64,000 bases of DNA from Actinotalea ferrariae CF5-4 (GCF_000603945.1 NZ_AXCW01000004.1:1-64000); one strand, 5' to 3'. Shown: positions 16,004-24,638, numbered from the stretch's first letter. Translations and numbers: made by a program. The notes: a model not told the origin generated them from the letters alone.

Positions 16004-16522
16004 TCAGGGCCGGTCAGCGACCTCGGGCGGCCACACGACGCGGAACCGCTCGAAGACGACCTCGTGGCCCTCGTCCCACGGCACGCCCAGCGCCGGGCAC
16101 GTGCGCTCCCAGTAGCCCCGGTGCTCGCGCAGCCACGACTCCCGGGTGCGGTCGCTCTCGCCCTCGTCCCAGGCGAACGCCTCGTCCACGCTCTCCGCGA
16201 CGCCCAGGCGCAGCTCGACGGTCCGCAGGACGGCGCGGGGACGGCCGGCCCCGTCGTGCACGACCCAGTGCGAGCCCACGCGCGGGAGCGGGTCCCCCGC
16301 CGCGGCGAACTCCAGCACCAGGGCGGCCGTGGCGCGCTTCGGGCCGTGCAGGACGAGGTCGAGCAGCTCGTCCGCGAGCGCGGCGTGGTCGCCGAACTGG
16401 TCCAGGACGGGCTCGGGCTCGTCGTGCACCGCCTCGGGGTGCGCGGCGCAGTAGTCGGCCCACATCGCCAGCGACGCGGCGCGGTCGTAGGGGGCGACGG
16501 GGGTCCGGGGCAGCTCGGTCAC
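16004..16522 (-). CDS. ASCH-domain protein
   Basis: A 172-residue cytosolic protein of the ASCH (PUA-like) superfamily. The opening helical region (MWADYCAAHPEA) and the family signature GPKRATAALVLEFAAAGDPLPRVGSHWVVHDGAGRPRAVLRT at about 59-100 fit bacterial ASCH proteins, as does WLREHRGYWERTCPALG near 131-147. The fold is thought to bind RNA or nucleotide; some members are ribonucleases or N4-acetylcytidine amidohydrolases. It starts with GTG and converges on the SpoIIE phosphatase gene, with 11 bases between stops. Confidence 0.82.
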   Translation of the reverse strand: MTELPRTPVAPYDRAASLAMWADYCAAHPEAVHDEPEPVLDQFGDHAALADELLDLVLHGPKRATAALVLEFAAAGDPLPRVGSHWVVHDGAGRPRAVLRTVELRLGVAESVDEAFAWDEGESDRTRESWLREHRGYWERTCPALGVPWDEGHEVVFERFRVVWPPEVADRP

Positions 16523-16568
16523 CGGATGATGATCGCGCCCGGCACCGGCGGTGTCACCCCGCAGGACG

Positions 16569-16811
16569 TCAGGCGGGCACGACGTCCCGGACCTCGACGC
16601 CCGGCGCCCGCTCGGCGAGCAGGCGGGCGTGGAGGTCGGCGTCGGCCTGCTCGTCGGCCTCGAACGCGATGCGGACCGAGCCCTCCTCGGCGTCGCCGTC
16701 GCGGGCGACCACCTCGCCGTCGTCGGGGTGCTGGAGCAGCAGGTCGACGTAGGGGCCGGCGACCCCGTCGTCGATGGCGGCGGGGACGCGCAGTCGTGCC
16801 TCGAACCTCAT
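16569..16811 (-). CDS. Small hypothetical protein
   Basis: 80 residues from an ATG at 16811; the frame extends 12 codons further without a better ribosome site. The protein begins MRFEARLRVPAAIDDGVAGP and is acidic, with a predicted mixed alpha/beta pattern. It has no Cys or recognised domain and reads like a single compact domain. Coding is supported by the strong third-position GC pattern. Confidence 0.55.
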   Translation of the reverse strand: MRFEARLRVPAAIDDGVAGPYVDLLLQHPDDGEVVARDGDAEEGSVRIAFEADEQADADLHARLLAERAPGVEVRDVVPA

Positions 16812-16908
16812 CGGTCCAGCATCCCGGGGACGGTGCGGTGCCGCCACCGGGTGCTGTCCGGGCGGTCGCCGACGGGCCGTCCGGGCGATCGGGGCCGGGC
16901 CGTCCGGC

Positions 16909-17136
16909 TCAGGCGGCGCACTCGCCGTCGTCGACGCCGACGGCCTCGGGCTCGCCCGTCGTGCACGCCGGGGTCGCCGGCACGCCGAGGTCCTTGACCG
17001 CGGCGCTCAGCAGGGTGTCCAGGTGCCCGTCGTCGAGGCCGTAGGCCAGACGGACGATCTTCTCGTCCCGACCCGTGGCCCGCGCGAGGTCGGCGACGAG
17101 ACGGTCGATGGTGCGGGCCGCTTCGGTCAGGGTCAT
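16909..17136 (-). CDS. Small hypothetical protein
   Basis: 75 residues from an ATG at 17136 with an excellent ribosome site (GAAGGAG). It begins MTLTEAARTIDRLVADLARA; the first 45 residues are predicted helical and the last 25 are a loose acidic tail with two Cys. No family recognised. The 267 bases upstream, to the hydrolase stop at 17404, contain an AT-richer stretch (about 17190-17215) that could be its promoter, but no clear motif. Confidence 0.6.
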   Translation of the reverse strand: MTLTEAARTIDRLVADLARATGRDEKIVRLAYGLDDGHLDTLLSAAVKDLGVPATPACTTGEPEAVGVDDGECAA

Positions 17137-17403
17137 GTCGCTCCTTCGTCGCGCCCACCCCCCCGCACGGGCTGCTCGTCCCCAGTGTGGGGACAAAGTT
17201 GTTGAAAGTTCAAGACTGCGCCTCTCAGCCGCGAGTCGTCCGTGATGACGGACGGGCTCGATGCCCTCTTGGCGTTTCTTTGACCTTCCCGGCAAGATCA
17301 GTGAAGCACAGATGTGACGCGCGCCACTCCACCGTCCGCCGTCGGCCTTCCCATCGGGCGGGCCATCGTGCCCCGGCGGGGCGCACCGCCGTGTCAGCGC
17401 CCG

Positions 17404-18108
17404 TCAGCGGGCGCGCGCCGCCTCGGCGACGACCTCGTCGACCAGCTCCGCGAGCACGGGGTCCGCGAGCACGCGGAAGTGGCCCGGCGTCTCGAGCACG
17501 ACGTTCCGCGCCCCGGCCAGCTCGCTGCCCCCGGGGATGTGCGGGTCCCACACGCTGTACGCGGACACGATCCGGCTGTGGACCTCCGCCTCGGCACGCA
17601 GCACGCCGAACAGCGGGTTCGACGGCACGAACGCCCGCACCGCCGGCAACAGCGGGAAGAACCGGGCCAGGTGGGACCCGACGAACGGGGTCCCGACCGC
17701 GAGGAGGCACCGGATCCGCTGCTCCGGGTCCTCCCGGAGCATGGCGAGCTTGCCGATGAGCCCGCCCTTGCTGTGCGCCACGACGACGACGTCGCGCAGG
17801 TCGTGCACGCGCAGGTGGTCCCCGAGCACGCGCGCGCCCACCTCGACGGGACGGCGGTTGTACCCGAGCGTCGGCAGGACGTGGACGGCGTGACCCGCGG
17901 CGTGCAGACGCCGCGCCAGGGGCCGCAGGAAGTGCCAGCTCTCGTAGACGCCCGGGACGAGCACGACGGCGGGCGGGACCGGCTCCTCCTGGTGGCGGAA
18001 GTCGTCGGCGCCGCGGGGCGACAGCGCGCCGAGGACCTGCAGCCGCAGGACGTAGGCGTAGTCCAGCGCCCGCCACCACGTGGTCCGCACCACCCCGGAC
18101 CTCAGCAC
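17404..18108 (-). CDS. Alpha/beta hydrolase, second of a tandem pair
   Basis: 234 residues from a GTG that overlaps the preceding gene by seven bases. The alpha/beta hydrolase elements are PAVVLVPGVYESWHFLRPLARRLH (about 46-69), the nucleophile-elbow VVVAHSKGGLIGKLA (Ser at about 111) and a possible late His in ETPGHFRVLADPVL. The motif AHSKGG is like those of lipases and PGAP1-like esterases. It is the last gene in the STAS-hydrolase-hydrolase operon. The substrate is unknown. Confidence 0.8.
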   Translation of the reverse strand: MLRSGVVRTTWWRALDYAYVLRLQVLGALSPRGADDFRHQEEPVPPAVVLVPGVYESWHFLRPLARRLHAAGHAVHVLPTLGYNRRPVEVGARVLGDHLRVHDLRDVVVVAHSKGGLIGKLAMLREDPEQRIRCLLAVGTPFVGSHLARFFPLLPAVRAFVPSNPLFGVLRAEAEVHSRIVSAYSVWDPHIPGGSELAGARNVVLETPGHFRVLADPVLAELVDEVVAEAARAR

Positions 18109-18860
18109 GGCAGCACCCGCTCCCGGACGCGCTCGACCAGGGCCCGCACCGCGTCCGGCCGCGACCACTGCACGACGTGCGCCCCGCCGGGGATCTCCTC
18201 GGCGGTGCCGCCCGTGGACGCGGCCAGCCGCCGGACGAACGCCGACGTCGACACGGGGTCCCGGCTCCCCCGCGCGACGGCCACGGGCACGGTGACCAGC
18301 GGGAGCCGCTCCTCCAGCCGGTAGGCCACCATGTGCCGCGCCGTCGCGAGGTACCAGCGGACCCCGGTGCGCAGGTACTCCCGCAGCTGGAGCGCGGCCC
18401 CCCGCGGCGGCTCACGGACGAAGTCGGCCGCGAGCCGCAGGCCCTGCCGGGTCAGCGACGCCGCCTCCGGGTCGACGACGGGCCCCACCAGCACGAGCGC
18501 GCCGACGAGCTCGGGCCGCCGGATCGCGAGCTCCGTGACGAACTGGGCACCCATGGAGTGCCCGACGACGACGGGCCGGTCCAACCCGAGCTCCTCGATG
18601 AGCGCGGCGAGCACGTCGGCGTGCTCGACGACGCTGAGCGGGGGCTCGTCCGGCATGCGGCTGCGCCCGAACCCCGGCAGGTCCGGCGCGACGACGCGTC
18701 CGGTACGGCTGAGGTCCCGTTCCAGCGGACCGAAGTAGCGGGAGGAGACGCCGATGCCGTGGACGAGGACGACGGCGCCGGTGCCGTCACCCGCCGGATC
18801 GCTCCCCAGCTCGAAGCACGCGACGGCGTGGCCGTCGAGGGTCAGGGTGCGCAGGCTCAC
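18102..18860 (-). CDS. Alpha/beta hydrolase, possible RsbQ-like partner
   Basis: 252 residues from a GTG that overlaps the STAS stop codon (GTGA). The oxyanion region is VVLVHGIGVSSRYFGPLE at about 29-46 and the nucleophile elbow is VVVGHSMGAQ (Ser at about 98). An acid and His follow (ARGSRDPVS and GGAHVVQWSRPD). This is the soluble alpha/beta hydrolase pattern of RsbQ, strigolactone-type hydrolases and many lipases. Coupling to a STAS gene, with a PAS-PP2C phosphatase and an RsbW-like kinase nearby, makes a signalling role plausible, but a plain esterase cannot be excluded. Confidence 0.82.
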   Translation of the reverse strand: MSLRTLTLDGHAVACFELGSDPAGDGTGAVVLVHGIGVSSRYFGPLERDLSRTGRVVAPDLPGFGRSRMPDEPPLSVVEHADVLAALIEELGLDRPVVVGHSMGAQFVTELAIRRPELVGALVLVGPVVDPEAASLTRQGLRLAADFVREPPRGAALQLREYLRTGVRWYLATARHMVAYRLEERLPLVTVPVAVARGSRDPVSTSAFVRRLAASTGGTAEEIPGGAHVVQWSRPDAVRALVERVRERVLPC

Positions 18861-19222
18861 CCCTGCAGGGTCGCCGGGTCCCCCTCCGTCCGCACGTCGA
18901 CGATGTCGACGGCGTCCTTCATGCCCGTCACCTCGAGGAGGAACATGACGGTCTGGGAGGCGACGAGCAGCGTCACGCGGTCCTGGCCGCGCCCGCACAG
19001 CCGCGCGATGAACGCCAGGCCGGCGGAGTCCATGAAGGTCACGCGGCGCGTGTCGACCACGACCGGCAGGCCGGCCACGGCCGCGTCGGCCGCCGCCTGC
19101 TGCAGGTCACGACCCAGGTCGGAGTCGACCTCCCCGGACAGCACGACGTGCGTCGCGCCGTCGACGTGGAGGACCTGGACGGCCCCGGGCTCGCCGCTGG
19201 GGGTGGGGTTGCCTTCGTTCAC
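18857..19222 (-). CDS. STAS-domain anti-sigma factor antagonist
   Basis: 121 residues. The GTG at 19222 follows GGAGGAACG at good spacing. The STAS domain covers about 15-110 and has the phosphorylation-site loop TRRVTFMDSAGLAFIARLCG, in which the Ser of DSAG is the residue that RsbW-type kinases phosphorylate. In the unphosphorylated form such proteins bind the kinase and free the sigma factor. The RsbW-like gene is immediately upstream on the same strand; two hydrolase genes overlap or follow downstream. Confidence 0.88.
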   Translation of the reverse strand: MNEGNPTPSGEPGAVQVLHVDGATHVVLSGEVDSDLGRDLQQAAADAAVAGLPVVVDTRRVTFMDSAGLAFIARLCGRGQDRVTLLVASQTVMFLLEVTGMKDAVDIVDVRTEGDPATLQG

Positions 19223-19396
19223 CAAACGTTCCTCCGGGACGTGGTCCACCGAGCAGCGGAGCTGCCCTCTGTGGGTCGTGCTGCTTCGCCGCTGCGGGGT
19301 CCAGGCAGAGGAAGGCCCCTCATCTTACCCCGCGCCTGTGCAGGAGCGCCGAGGCGGCTCACCGTCTCGTGCGGGCCGAGCGCCCGACGGCGGCGC

Positions 19397-19840
19397 TCAG
19401 GCGCGCCCCGGGCCGGCGGTGCCGCGGAGGGAGCGCCCCGGACGGACGCGGAACCACACGACCTTGCCGCCGCGCCGCCGCTCGACGCCCCAGTCCGAGG
19501 CGAGGTGGTCGATGATCTGCACGCCCCGCCCCCCGACGGCCTCGGGCGGCTGGTGGTGCAGGACGGGCAGCTCACAGCTCGCGTCGACGACCCGGACCAC
19601 GAACTGCCCGCGCTCCTGTGCGGCGTCCAGCTCGACGTCCGCGTCGGGCGGCCCGTAGCGGACGGCGTTCGACACGACCTCGGTGGTGAGGAGCGCGAGC
19701 ACGTGCTGGTCGGCCACGGTCGCACCGCTCTCCCCCGCCCACTGCTGGACGGCGCGCCGAGCGGACCGCACCGCACCGGTCCCCGCGTGCAGGACCAGGT
19801 GCAGGCCGGTCGCGGACCGTCGCTGCTCGCCGTCCGCCAC
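19397..19840 (-). CDS. RsbW-like ATP-binding serine kinase / anti-sigma factor
   Basis: 147 residues from a GTG at 19840 with GGGGAGG upstream. It is a single HATPase_c domain of the GHKL type: N-box TTEVVSNAVRYGP at about 51-63, the G1 region VVRVVDASCELP and G2-like VGGRGVQIIDHLASDWGVE at about 101-119. Such kinases phosphorylate a STAS partner and sequester a sigma factor. The STAS gene begins 175 bases downstream. No sigma-factor gene lies in the window. Confidence 0.85.
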   Translation of the reverse strand: MADGEQRRSATGLHLVLHAGTGAVRSARRAVQQWAGESGATVADQHVLALLTTEVVSNAVRYGPPDADVELDAAQERGQFVVRVVDASCELPVLHHQPPEAVGGRGVQIIDHLASDWGVERRRGGKVVWFRVRPGRSLRGTAGPGRA

Positions 19841-19943
19841 CGCACCTCCCCCCGTGACCCTGTCGGGCCCCTCTGAACGTTTCGACCCAGACGCTCCATC
19901 GTGGGGCCCCGGGGGGTATCCGCAACACGAGACGGTCTGCCGA

Positions 19944-19979
19944 CCGGGGCCCGTCACCCGGTCGGGCGACGGGCCCCGG
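19944..19979 (-). terminator. Hairpin terminator of the oxidoreductase operon
   Basis: A 16-bp stem with one mismatch (19944-19959 with 19964-19979) has a four-base GGTC loop. It lies 26 bases past the stop codon of the FAD/ferredoxin gene and 104 bases before the RsbW-like start, so it should end the four-gene operon. Confidence 0.7.
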
Positions 19980-20004
19980 CACCACGAGGCGCAGGGCAGT
20001 GTGC

Positions 20005-21654
20005 TCACGTCGGCTCCGCCACCATCTCGATCGCCCCGGCCGGGCACTCGGCGGCGCACAGGCCGCAGCCCTTGCAGTAGTCGAGGTCGATCTCGTACCG
20101 GCCCCCGGGACCGAGCTTGATGACCGCGTCGTCGGGGCAGACCCCGTAGCAGTTGTCGCACTCGAAGCAGCTCCCGCAGGACAGGCAGCGCCGCGCCTCG
20201 AACAGGGCCGTGTCCGTCGTGAGCCCCTGCACGACCTCCTCGAACCCGCTCGTGCGCCGCGCCGTCTCCAGCCGCGGCCGGACCGCGTGCGGGGCGTCCG
20301 CGTAGTACCAGGGGTTGAGCAGGTCGTAGGTGACCACGGTCGCCGTCGGCCGCGCGTTGGGGGCGACGGGCGACGTCGTCGGGGTGACGCCCGGGCCACC
20401 GAGGTACGCGTCGATCGCCCGCGCCGCGCGCGCGCCGTGCCCGATGCCGACGGTCACGCTGCGCTCGGTGGGCGTGGCGTCGCCGCCCGCGAAGAGGCCG
20501 GGCCGGCCGGTCATGAGGTTCCCGTCCACCTGGACGACCCCGTCGACCACCTCGACCCCCGGCACGCCGGCGACGAGCGCCAGGTCGGCCTCCTGCCCGA
20601 CGGCCAGCACGAGCGTGTCGGCCTCGAGGTCCTCGAGCTCGCCGGTCGGCTGCGGGAAGCCGGACTCGTCCAGCTCCATGCGCTCGACCCGGACGACGCC
20701 GGCGTCGGCGTGGGCCACGGTGGACAGCCAGCGCACCTGGATGCCCTCGTCCAGGGCCTGCGCGACCTCGTCGTCGTGCGCCGGCATCCGGTCGCGGGTG
20801 CGGCGGTAGACGATGACGGACTCGGTGGCACCGAGGCGCCGGGCGGTCCGGGCGGCGTCGACCGCGGTGTTGCCCCCGCCGTACACGAGCACGCGCCGCC
20901 CGAGGACGGGCCGCGCGCCCTCGGCGACGTCGTGCAGGAGCGTCACGGCGTCGAGGATCCGGGCGGCCTCCCCCGCCGGCACGTACGCCCGGCGGCCGAG
21001 CTGCGCGCCGACGGCCAGGAAGACGGCGTCCCAGCCCTCCGCGAGCGCGGCCTCCGCGTCCGTGACCGGGGTGTCGGTCTCGATGCGGACACCGGTCGCC
21101 ACGATCCGGGCGACCTCCCCGTCGAGCACGTCCCGCGGCAGGCGGTAGGTGGGGATGCCGTAGCGCATCATCCCGCCGGGCTCGTGGCCGCCGTCGCGCA
21201 CCGTCACCTCGTGACCGAGCCGGCGCAGGTGGTAGGCGGCGGACAGGCCCGCGGGCCCGGCGCCGACGACGAGCACGCGCCGCCCCGTCGGCTCGCCCGC
21301 CTCCGGCAGCACCCAGCCCTGCTCGAGCGCGAGGTCACCGAGGAAGCGCTCGACGGCGTTGATGCCGACCGCCTCGTCCAGGAAGGACCGGTTGCAGGCC
21401 GTCTGGCACGGGTGGTAGCAGACGCGGCCCATGACGGCCGGGAACGGGTTGCGCTCGACGAGCGTGCGCCACGCGGTCTCGTACTCCCCCGCCTCCGCGG
21501 CGTAGAGCCAGGCCTGCGGGTCCTCGAACGCCGGGCACGCCGTGCCGCACGGGGCGATCCGGTGCACGTACTCCGGCCGCTCGGTCCGCCACGCGCCGGT
21601 GCGGTTGGCGAGGCTGGAGCCGACGGCGAGCGTCGTCGCGAAGGAGCGGTCCAT
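20005..21654 (-). CDS. GltD-like FAD oxidoreductase fused to a 2x[4Fe-4S] ferredoxin
   Basis: 549 residues. Residues 35-95 form an N-terminal Fer4_20-type cluster domain (CGTAC, CYHPCQTAC). The FAD site is VVGAGPAGLSAAYHL (about 137-151) and the NAD(P) site VYGGGNTAVDAARTARRLG (about 268-286), followed by GGDATPTERSVT. The C-terminal 65 residues are a ferredoxin with CFECDNCYGVCP and CKGCGLCAAECP motifs, preceded by extra Cys (CLSCGSC). It should move electrons between the oxidoreductase and NAD(P). The ATG shares its first base with the beta-subunit stop codon. It replaces the separate delta subunit of classical enzymes. Confidence 0.9.
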   Translation of the reverse strand: MDRSFATTLAVGSSLANRTGAWRTERPEYVHRIAPCGTACPAFEDPQAWLYAAEAGEYETAWRTLVERNPFPAVMGRVCYHPCQTACNRSFLDEAVGINAVERFLGDLALEQGWVLPEAGEPTGRRVLVVGAGPAGLSAAYHLRRLGHEVTVRDGGHEPGGMMRYGIPTYRLPRDVLDGEVARIVATGVRIETDTPVTDAEAALAEGWDAVFLAVGAQLGRRAYVPAGEAARILDAVTLLHDVAEGARPVLGRRVLVYGGGNTAVDAARTARRLGATESVIVYRRTRDRMPAHDDEVAQALDEGIQVRWLSTVAHADAGVVRVERMELDESGFPQPTGELEDLEADTLVLAVGQEADLALVAGVPGVEVVDGVVQVDGNLMTGRPGLFAGGDATPTERSVTVGIGHGARAARAIDAYLGGPGVTPTTSPVAPNARPTATVVTYDLLNPWYYADAPHAVRPRLETARRTSGFEEVVQGLTTDTALFEARRCLSCGSCFECDNCYGVCPDDAVIKLGPGGRYEIDLDYCKGCGLCAAECPAGAIEMVAEPT

Positions 21655-22733
21655 CACGGCACCTCCGGCCTGACGGGTGGGGCGGGTGGGGCGGTCGGGG
21701 CCGGCGGGGCGGACGACGGCAGGGCCGCGACGGGCTCCACGAGCCCGTACCGGGCGATGTTGCGGTCCGCGATCGCCTGGAGGTGGTCGATGACCTCCTG
21801 CCGGCGGACCGGCTTGAACAGGTGCGCGAAGCGGCCCTGGTCGACGAGGTAGTCCTCGACGGGCACGCGCCGGCGGATCCGCCGCACGGACGTGACCTCG
21901 CCCTCGACCGCCTCGATGACGGGGAAGAACCCGCTCTCGACGGCGAGCCGCGCGGTGCGCACGGTGGCGGCCGACTCGGTCCCCCAGCCCAGCGGGCACG
22001 GCACGAGGACGTGCAGGTACCGCGCGCCGTGGAAGGACATGGCGCGGGTGACCTTCTCCTCCAGGTCGCGCAGGTCGGCGATGGACGCGGTGGCGACGTA
22101 CCGCACGTCGTGCGCGATCGCGATGCGCGCCATGTCCTTGCCCTGCCCGAAGACGTTGCCGGGCTCCGGGCCGACGACCTGCGTCGTCGCCGTGCGGGCG
22201 GCCGGCGGCGTGGCGCCGGAGCGCTGCACGCCGGTGTTCATGTAGCCGCCGTTGTCGTAGCAGACGTACAGGACGTCGTCGTCGCGCTCGAACATGCCGG
22301 ACAGGGCGCCCATGCCGATGTCCACCGTGCCGCCGTCGCCGCCCTGCGCCACGACGCGGACGTCGTCGCGACCGAGCGCCCGCAAACCCGCGGCCACGCC
22401 GGAGGCGACCGCGGGGGCGTTGCCGAACAGCGAGTGCAGCCACGGCACGCGCCAGCTCGTCTCCGGGTACGGGGTGGAGAAGACCTCCAGGCAGCCGGTG
22501 GCGTTGACGGTCACCATCCGGCCGCCGGTGGCGCGCATGGCCGCGTCGAGCACGTACCGGGCGCCGAGCGCCTCGCCGCAGCCGCGGCACGCGCGGTGCC
22601 CGGACGTCAGGGCGTTGCTGCGGTCAAGCCGCGACTGGCCGCTGCGCCGCTCGGGGTCGAGGAGCCGGTTCCCGACGGCCCAGCTGCCCACCTGGTAGTA
22701 CTTCACCGGCATGCCCAGGTCGGTCGTCGTCAT
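21654..22733 (-). CDS. 2-oxoacid:ferredoxin oxidoreductase beta subunit
   Basis: 359 residues. The thiamine-diphosphate motif GGDGGTVDIGMGALSGMFERDDDVLYVCYDNGG is at about 131-163. Cluster-binding Cys are visible as CRGCG near 49-53 and TGC near 79-81, and PCPLGW near 250 matches the PCPTGW signature of PorB (pyruvate type). Pyruvate is therefore the likely substrate, but related 2-oxoacids cannot be excluded. The C-terminal 25 residues are Pro/Ala-rich and probably disordered. The ATG overlaps the alpha-subunit stop codon (ATGA). Confidence 0.88.
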   Translation of the reverse strand: MTTTDLGMPVKYYQVGSWAVGNRLLDPERRSGQSRLDRSNALTSGHRACRGCGEALGARYVLDAAMRATGGRMVTVNATGCLEVFSTPYPETSWRVPWLHSLFGNAPAVASGVAAGLRALGRDDVRVVAQGGDGGTVDIGMGALSGMFERDDDVLYVCYDNGGYMNTGVQRSGATPPAARTATTQVVGPEPGNVFGQGKDMARIAIAHDVRYVATASIADLRDLEEKVTRAMSFHGARYLHVLVPCPLGWGTESAATVRTARLAVESGFFPVIEAVEGEVTSVRRIRRRVPVEDYLVDQGRFAHLFKPVRRQEVIDHLQAIADRNIARYGLVEPVAALPSSAPPAPTAPPAPPVRPEVP

Positions 22734-23938
22734 GGCGCCACCTCCGCCGGGACCCCGATCCGCTCGACCGCCGCGAGCGCGCCCTCCCGGGCGAGCAGCG
22801 CGTCGTCGAGGTCGAGGAACGTGAGGTCGGGCAGGTCGGCGGCGCGCTCGACCACGGCCTGCAGCGACGCGCGGGTCACCGGTCGCCCGCCCAGCCCCGC
22901 GACGACGGTGTGCAGCGCGGGGACGGCGGGCGCGAGGCTGCGGCGCACGTCGTCGGTGACGATGCCCCCCACCCCGGTCTGGAAGGCGCGCTCGACGACG
23001 ACGACGCGGCTCGCCCCGGCGAGGGCGCCCCGCACGGCGTCGGCCGGGAAGGGCCGGTACAGCGCGAGGCCGAGGACGCCGACGCGGTGCCCGGCCGCCC
23101 GCGCGGCGTCGACGACGTCCTGCAGCGTGCCGACGACGGACCCGAGGGCGACGACGACGGTGTCCGCGTCCTCGAGGCGGTACGGCTCGAGCAGCCCGGG
23201 GGCGGGCCGGCCGAGGACGTGGGCGAGCTCGTCGGACAGCGCGGGCAGCACCTCCGGCACGCGCTGGTGGCGGCGGTGGGCGACGTAGCGCACCTCGGTG
23301 AACGCCTCGGGGCCGACCATGGCGCCGAGGGAGACGGGGTCGTCGGGGTCGAGGCGCTCGTGCGGGGCGAACGGCGGCAGGTAGGCGTCGACCGCGGCGG
23401 CGTCGGGGACGTCGACGCGCTCCGTGGCGTGGGTGAGCACGAACCCGTCCATGCACACCATGACCGGCAGGGACACCGTCTCGGCGAGCCGGAACGCGAG
23501 GACGTGCAGGTCCGCGGCGGCCTGGTTGGAGGACGCGTGGAGCTGCACCCAACCGGAGTCGCGCTGCGACATGGAGTCTGAGTGGTCGTTCCAGATGTTG
23601 ATGGGTGCGCCGAGCGCACGGTTGGCGACGGTCATGACGACGGGCAGGCCCAGCCCGGCGACGTTGAAGACCGCCTCCGCCATGTGCAGCAGGCCCTGGC
23701 TGGACGTCGCCGTGTAGGTGCGCGCGCCGACGGCGCTGGCGCCGATGAGGCCCGACAGCGCGGACGTCTCGCAGTCGACGTTGAGGTACTCGCAGTGCAA
23801 CTGCCCGGACTTCACCAGCCGGGAGATCTGCTCGACGATGTGCGTCTGCGGGGAGATCGGGTAGGCGCACACGACCTGCGGCCGGCACGCGGCGACGGCC
23901 GCCGCGACGGCCTTGGAGCCCTCAACCTGCTGCAGCAC
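22730..23938 (-). CDS. 2-oxoacid:ferredoxin oxidoreductase alpha subunit
   Basis: 402 residues from a GTG at 23938, preceded by CGGAGG. It has the pyrimidine-binding domain of PFOR-type enzymes: VVCAYPISPQTHIVEQI near 23-39, CEYLNVDCETSALSGLIGASAVGARTYTATSSQGL near 50-85 and the helical NIWNDHSDSMSQRDSGWVQLHAS near 112-134. The C-terminal half carries the second transketolase-like domain (VVALGSVVGTLQDVV). It overlaps the gamma gene by 17 bases and the beta gene by 4. Confidence 0.9.
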   Translation of the reverse strand: MLQQVEGSKAVAAAVAACRPQVVCAYPISPQTHIVEQISRLVKSGQLHCEYLNVDCETSALSGLIGASAVGARTYTATSSQGLLHMAEAVFNVAGLGLPVVMTVANRALGAPINIWNDHSDSMSQRDSGWVQLHASSNQAAADLHVLAFRLAETVSLPVMVCMDGFVLTHATERVDVPDAAAVDAYLPPFAPHERLDPDDPVSLGAMVGPEAFTEVRYVAHRRHQRVPEVLPALSDELAHVLGRPAPGLLEPYRLEDADTVVVALGSVVGTLQDVVDAARAAGHRVGVLGLALYRPFPADAVRGALAGASRVVVVERAFQTGVGGIVTDDVRRSLAPAVPALHTVVAGLGGRPVTRASLQAVVERAADLPDLTFLDLDDALLAREGALAAVERIGVPAEVAP

Positions 23939-24560
23939 GGGGCACCTCCGGCGTCTCGGGGGTGGCGCCGTCGCGCTCCGCGGCCGGGACGTCCCCCGCC
24001 GCACCCGGCCCGAGGACCAACCAGTAGGCGGCGCGGGCCGCCTCGGCGTTGCGCTGCCCGACGGCGCCGGGGAACCGCTCGAGCAGCGCGGCGACGACGG
24101 CGTCCAGGCTCACCAGGCCGGTGACGGCGGCGAACGCGCCGAGCAGCGGCGTGTTCGGCAGGGGCCGGCCGAGGTGGTGCCGCGCGATGGCGGTCGCCGG
24201 GAGCGGCACGACGGTCGTGCGGTCCGGCGGGGGTGCGCCGTGCAGGCCGAGGTCGGCGGGGCGGCGCGGGCTGTCCAGCAGCACGTAGCCGTCGGGGCGC
24301 AGCCCGGCGAGCACGTCGACGTGGCCCAGCAGCGTGACGTCCTGGACGATCACCGCGTCGGGCGTCGTGACCGGGTCGTGGGCCCGGATGGGCTCGTCGG
24401 CGATGCGGCAGAACGACACGACGGGCGCGCCGGTCCGCTCCGAGCCGAAGAAGGGGAAGGCCTGGGCGTACCGGCCCTGCCGGAACGCGGCCTCGGACAA
24501 CAGCTCGGCAGCGGTCACGACCCCCTGGCCGCCGCGCCCGTGGATCCGTACTCGGAACAC
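23922..24560 (-). CDS. 2-oxoacid:ferredoxin oxidoreductase gamma subunit
   Basis: 212 residues, starting with GTG at 24560. It is a gamma-type subunit, beginning RVRIHGRGGQGVVTAAELLSEAAF with AFPFFGSERTGAPVVSFCRI at about 34-53. The conserved PN(T)LLGAFAAVTG segment lies at about 133-147. The C-terminal 30 residues are an Ala/Glu/Pro-rich tail. It is the first gene of a four-gene operon (gamma, alpha, beta, FAD/ferredoxin fusion). The 78-base gap to the EAL gene contains a 15-bp dyad at 24583-24597. Confidence 0.9.
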   Translation of the reverse strand: MFRVRIHGRGGQGVVTAAELLSEAAFRQGRYAQAFPFFGSERTGAPVVSFCRIADEPIRAHDPVTTPDAVIVQDVTLLGHVDVLAGLRPDGYVLLDSPRRPADLGLHGAPPPDRTTVVPLPATAIARHHLGRPLPNTPLLGAFAAVTGLVSLDAVVAALLERFPGAVGQRNAEAARAAYWLVLGPGAAGDVPAAERDGATPETPEVPRAAAG

Positions 24561-24582
24561 TGCGCACCACCACCTCTCATCA

Positions 24583-24597
24583 CCGGGTTTATCCCGG
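24583..24597. promoter_or_regulatory. Dyad upstream of the oxidoreductase operon
   Basis: CCGGGTTTATCCCGG has 5-bp arms around TTTAT. It lies 23 bases upstream of the gamma start and 42 bases after the GGDEF-EAL stop. It may be an operator, a promoter element or the loop of a terminator for the upstream gene; no known consensus fits. Confidence 0.35.
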
Positions 24598-24638
24598 CGA
24601 GGTGCGGTGATGCGCGGGACGAACGTCCCCGGGCCTGG

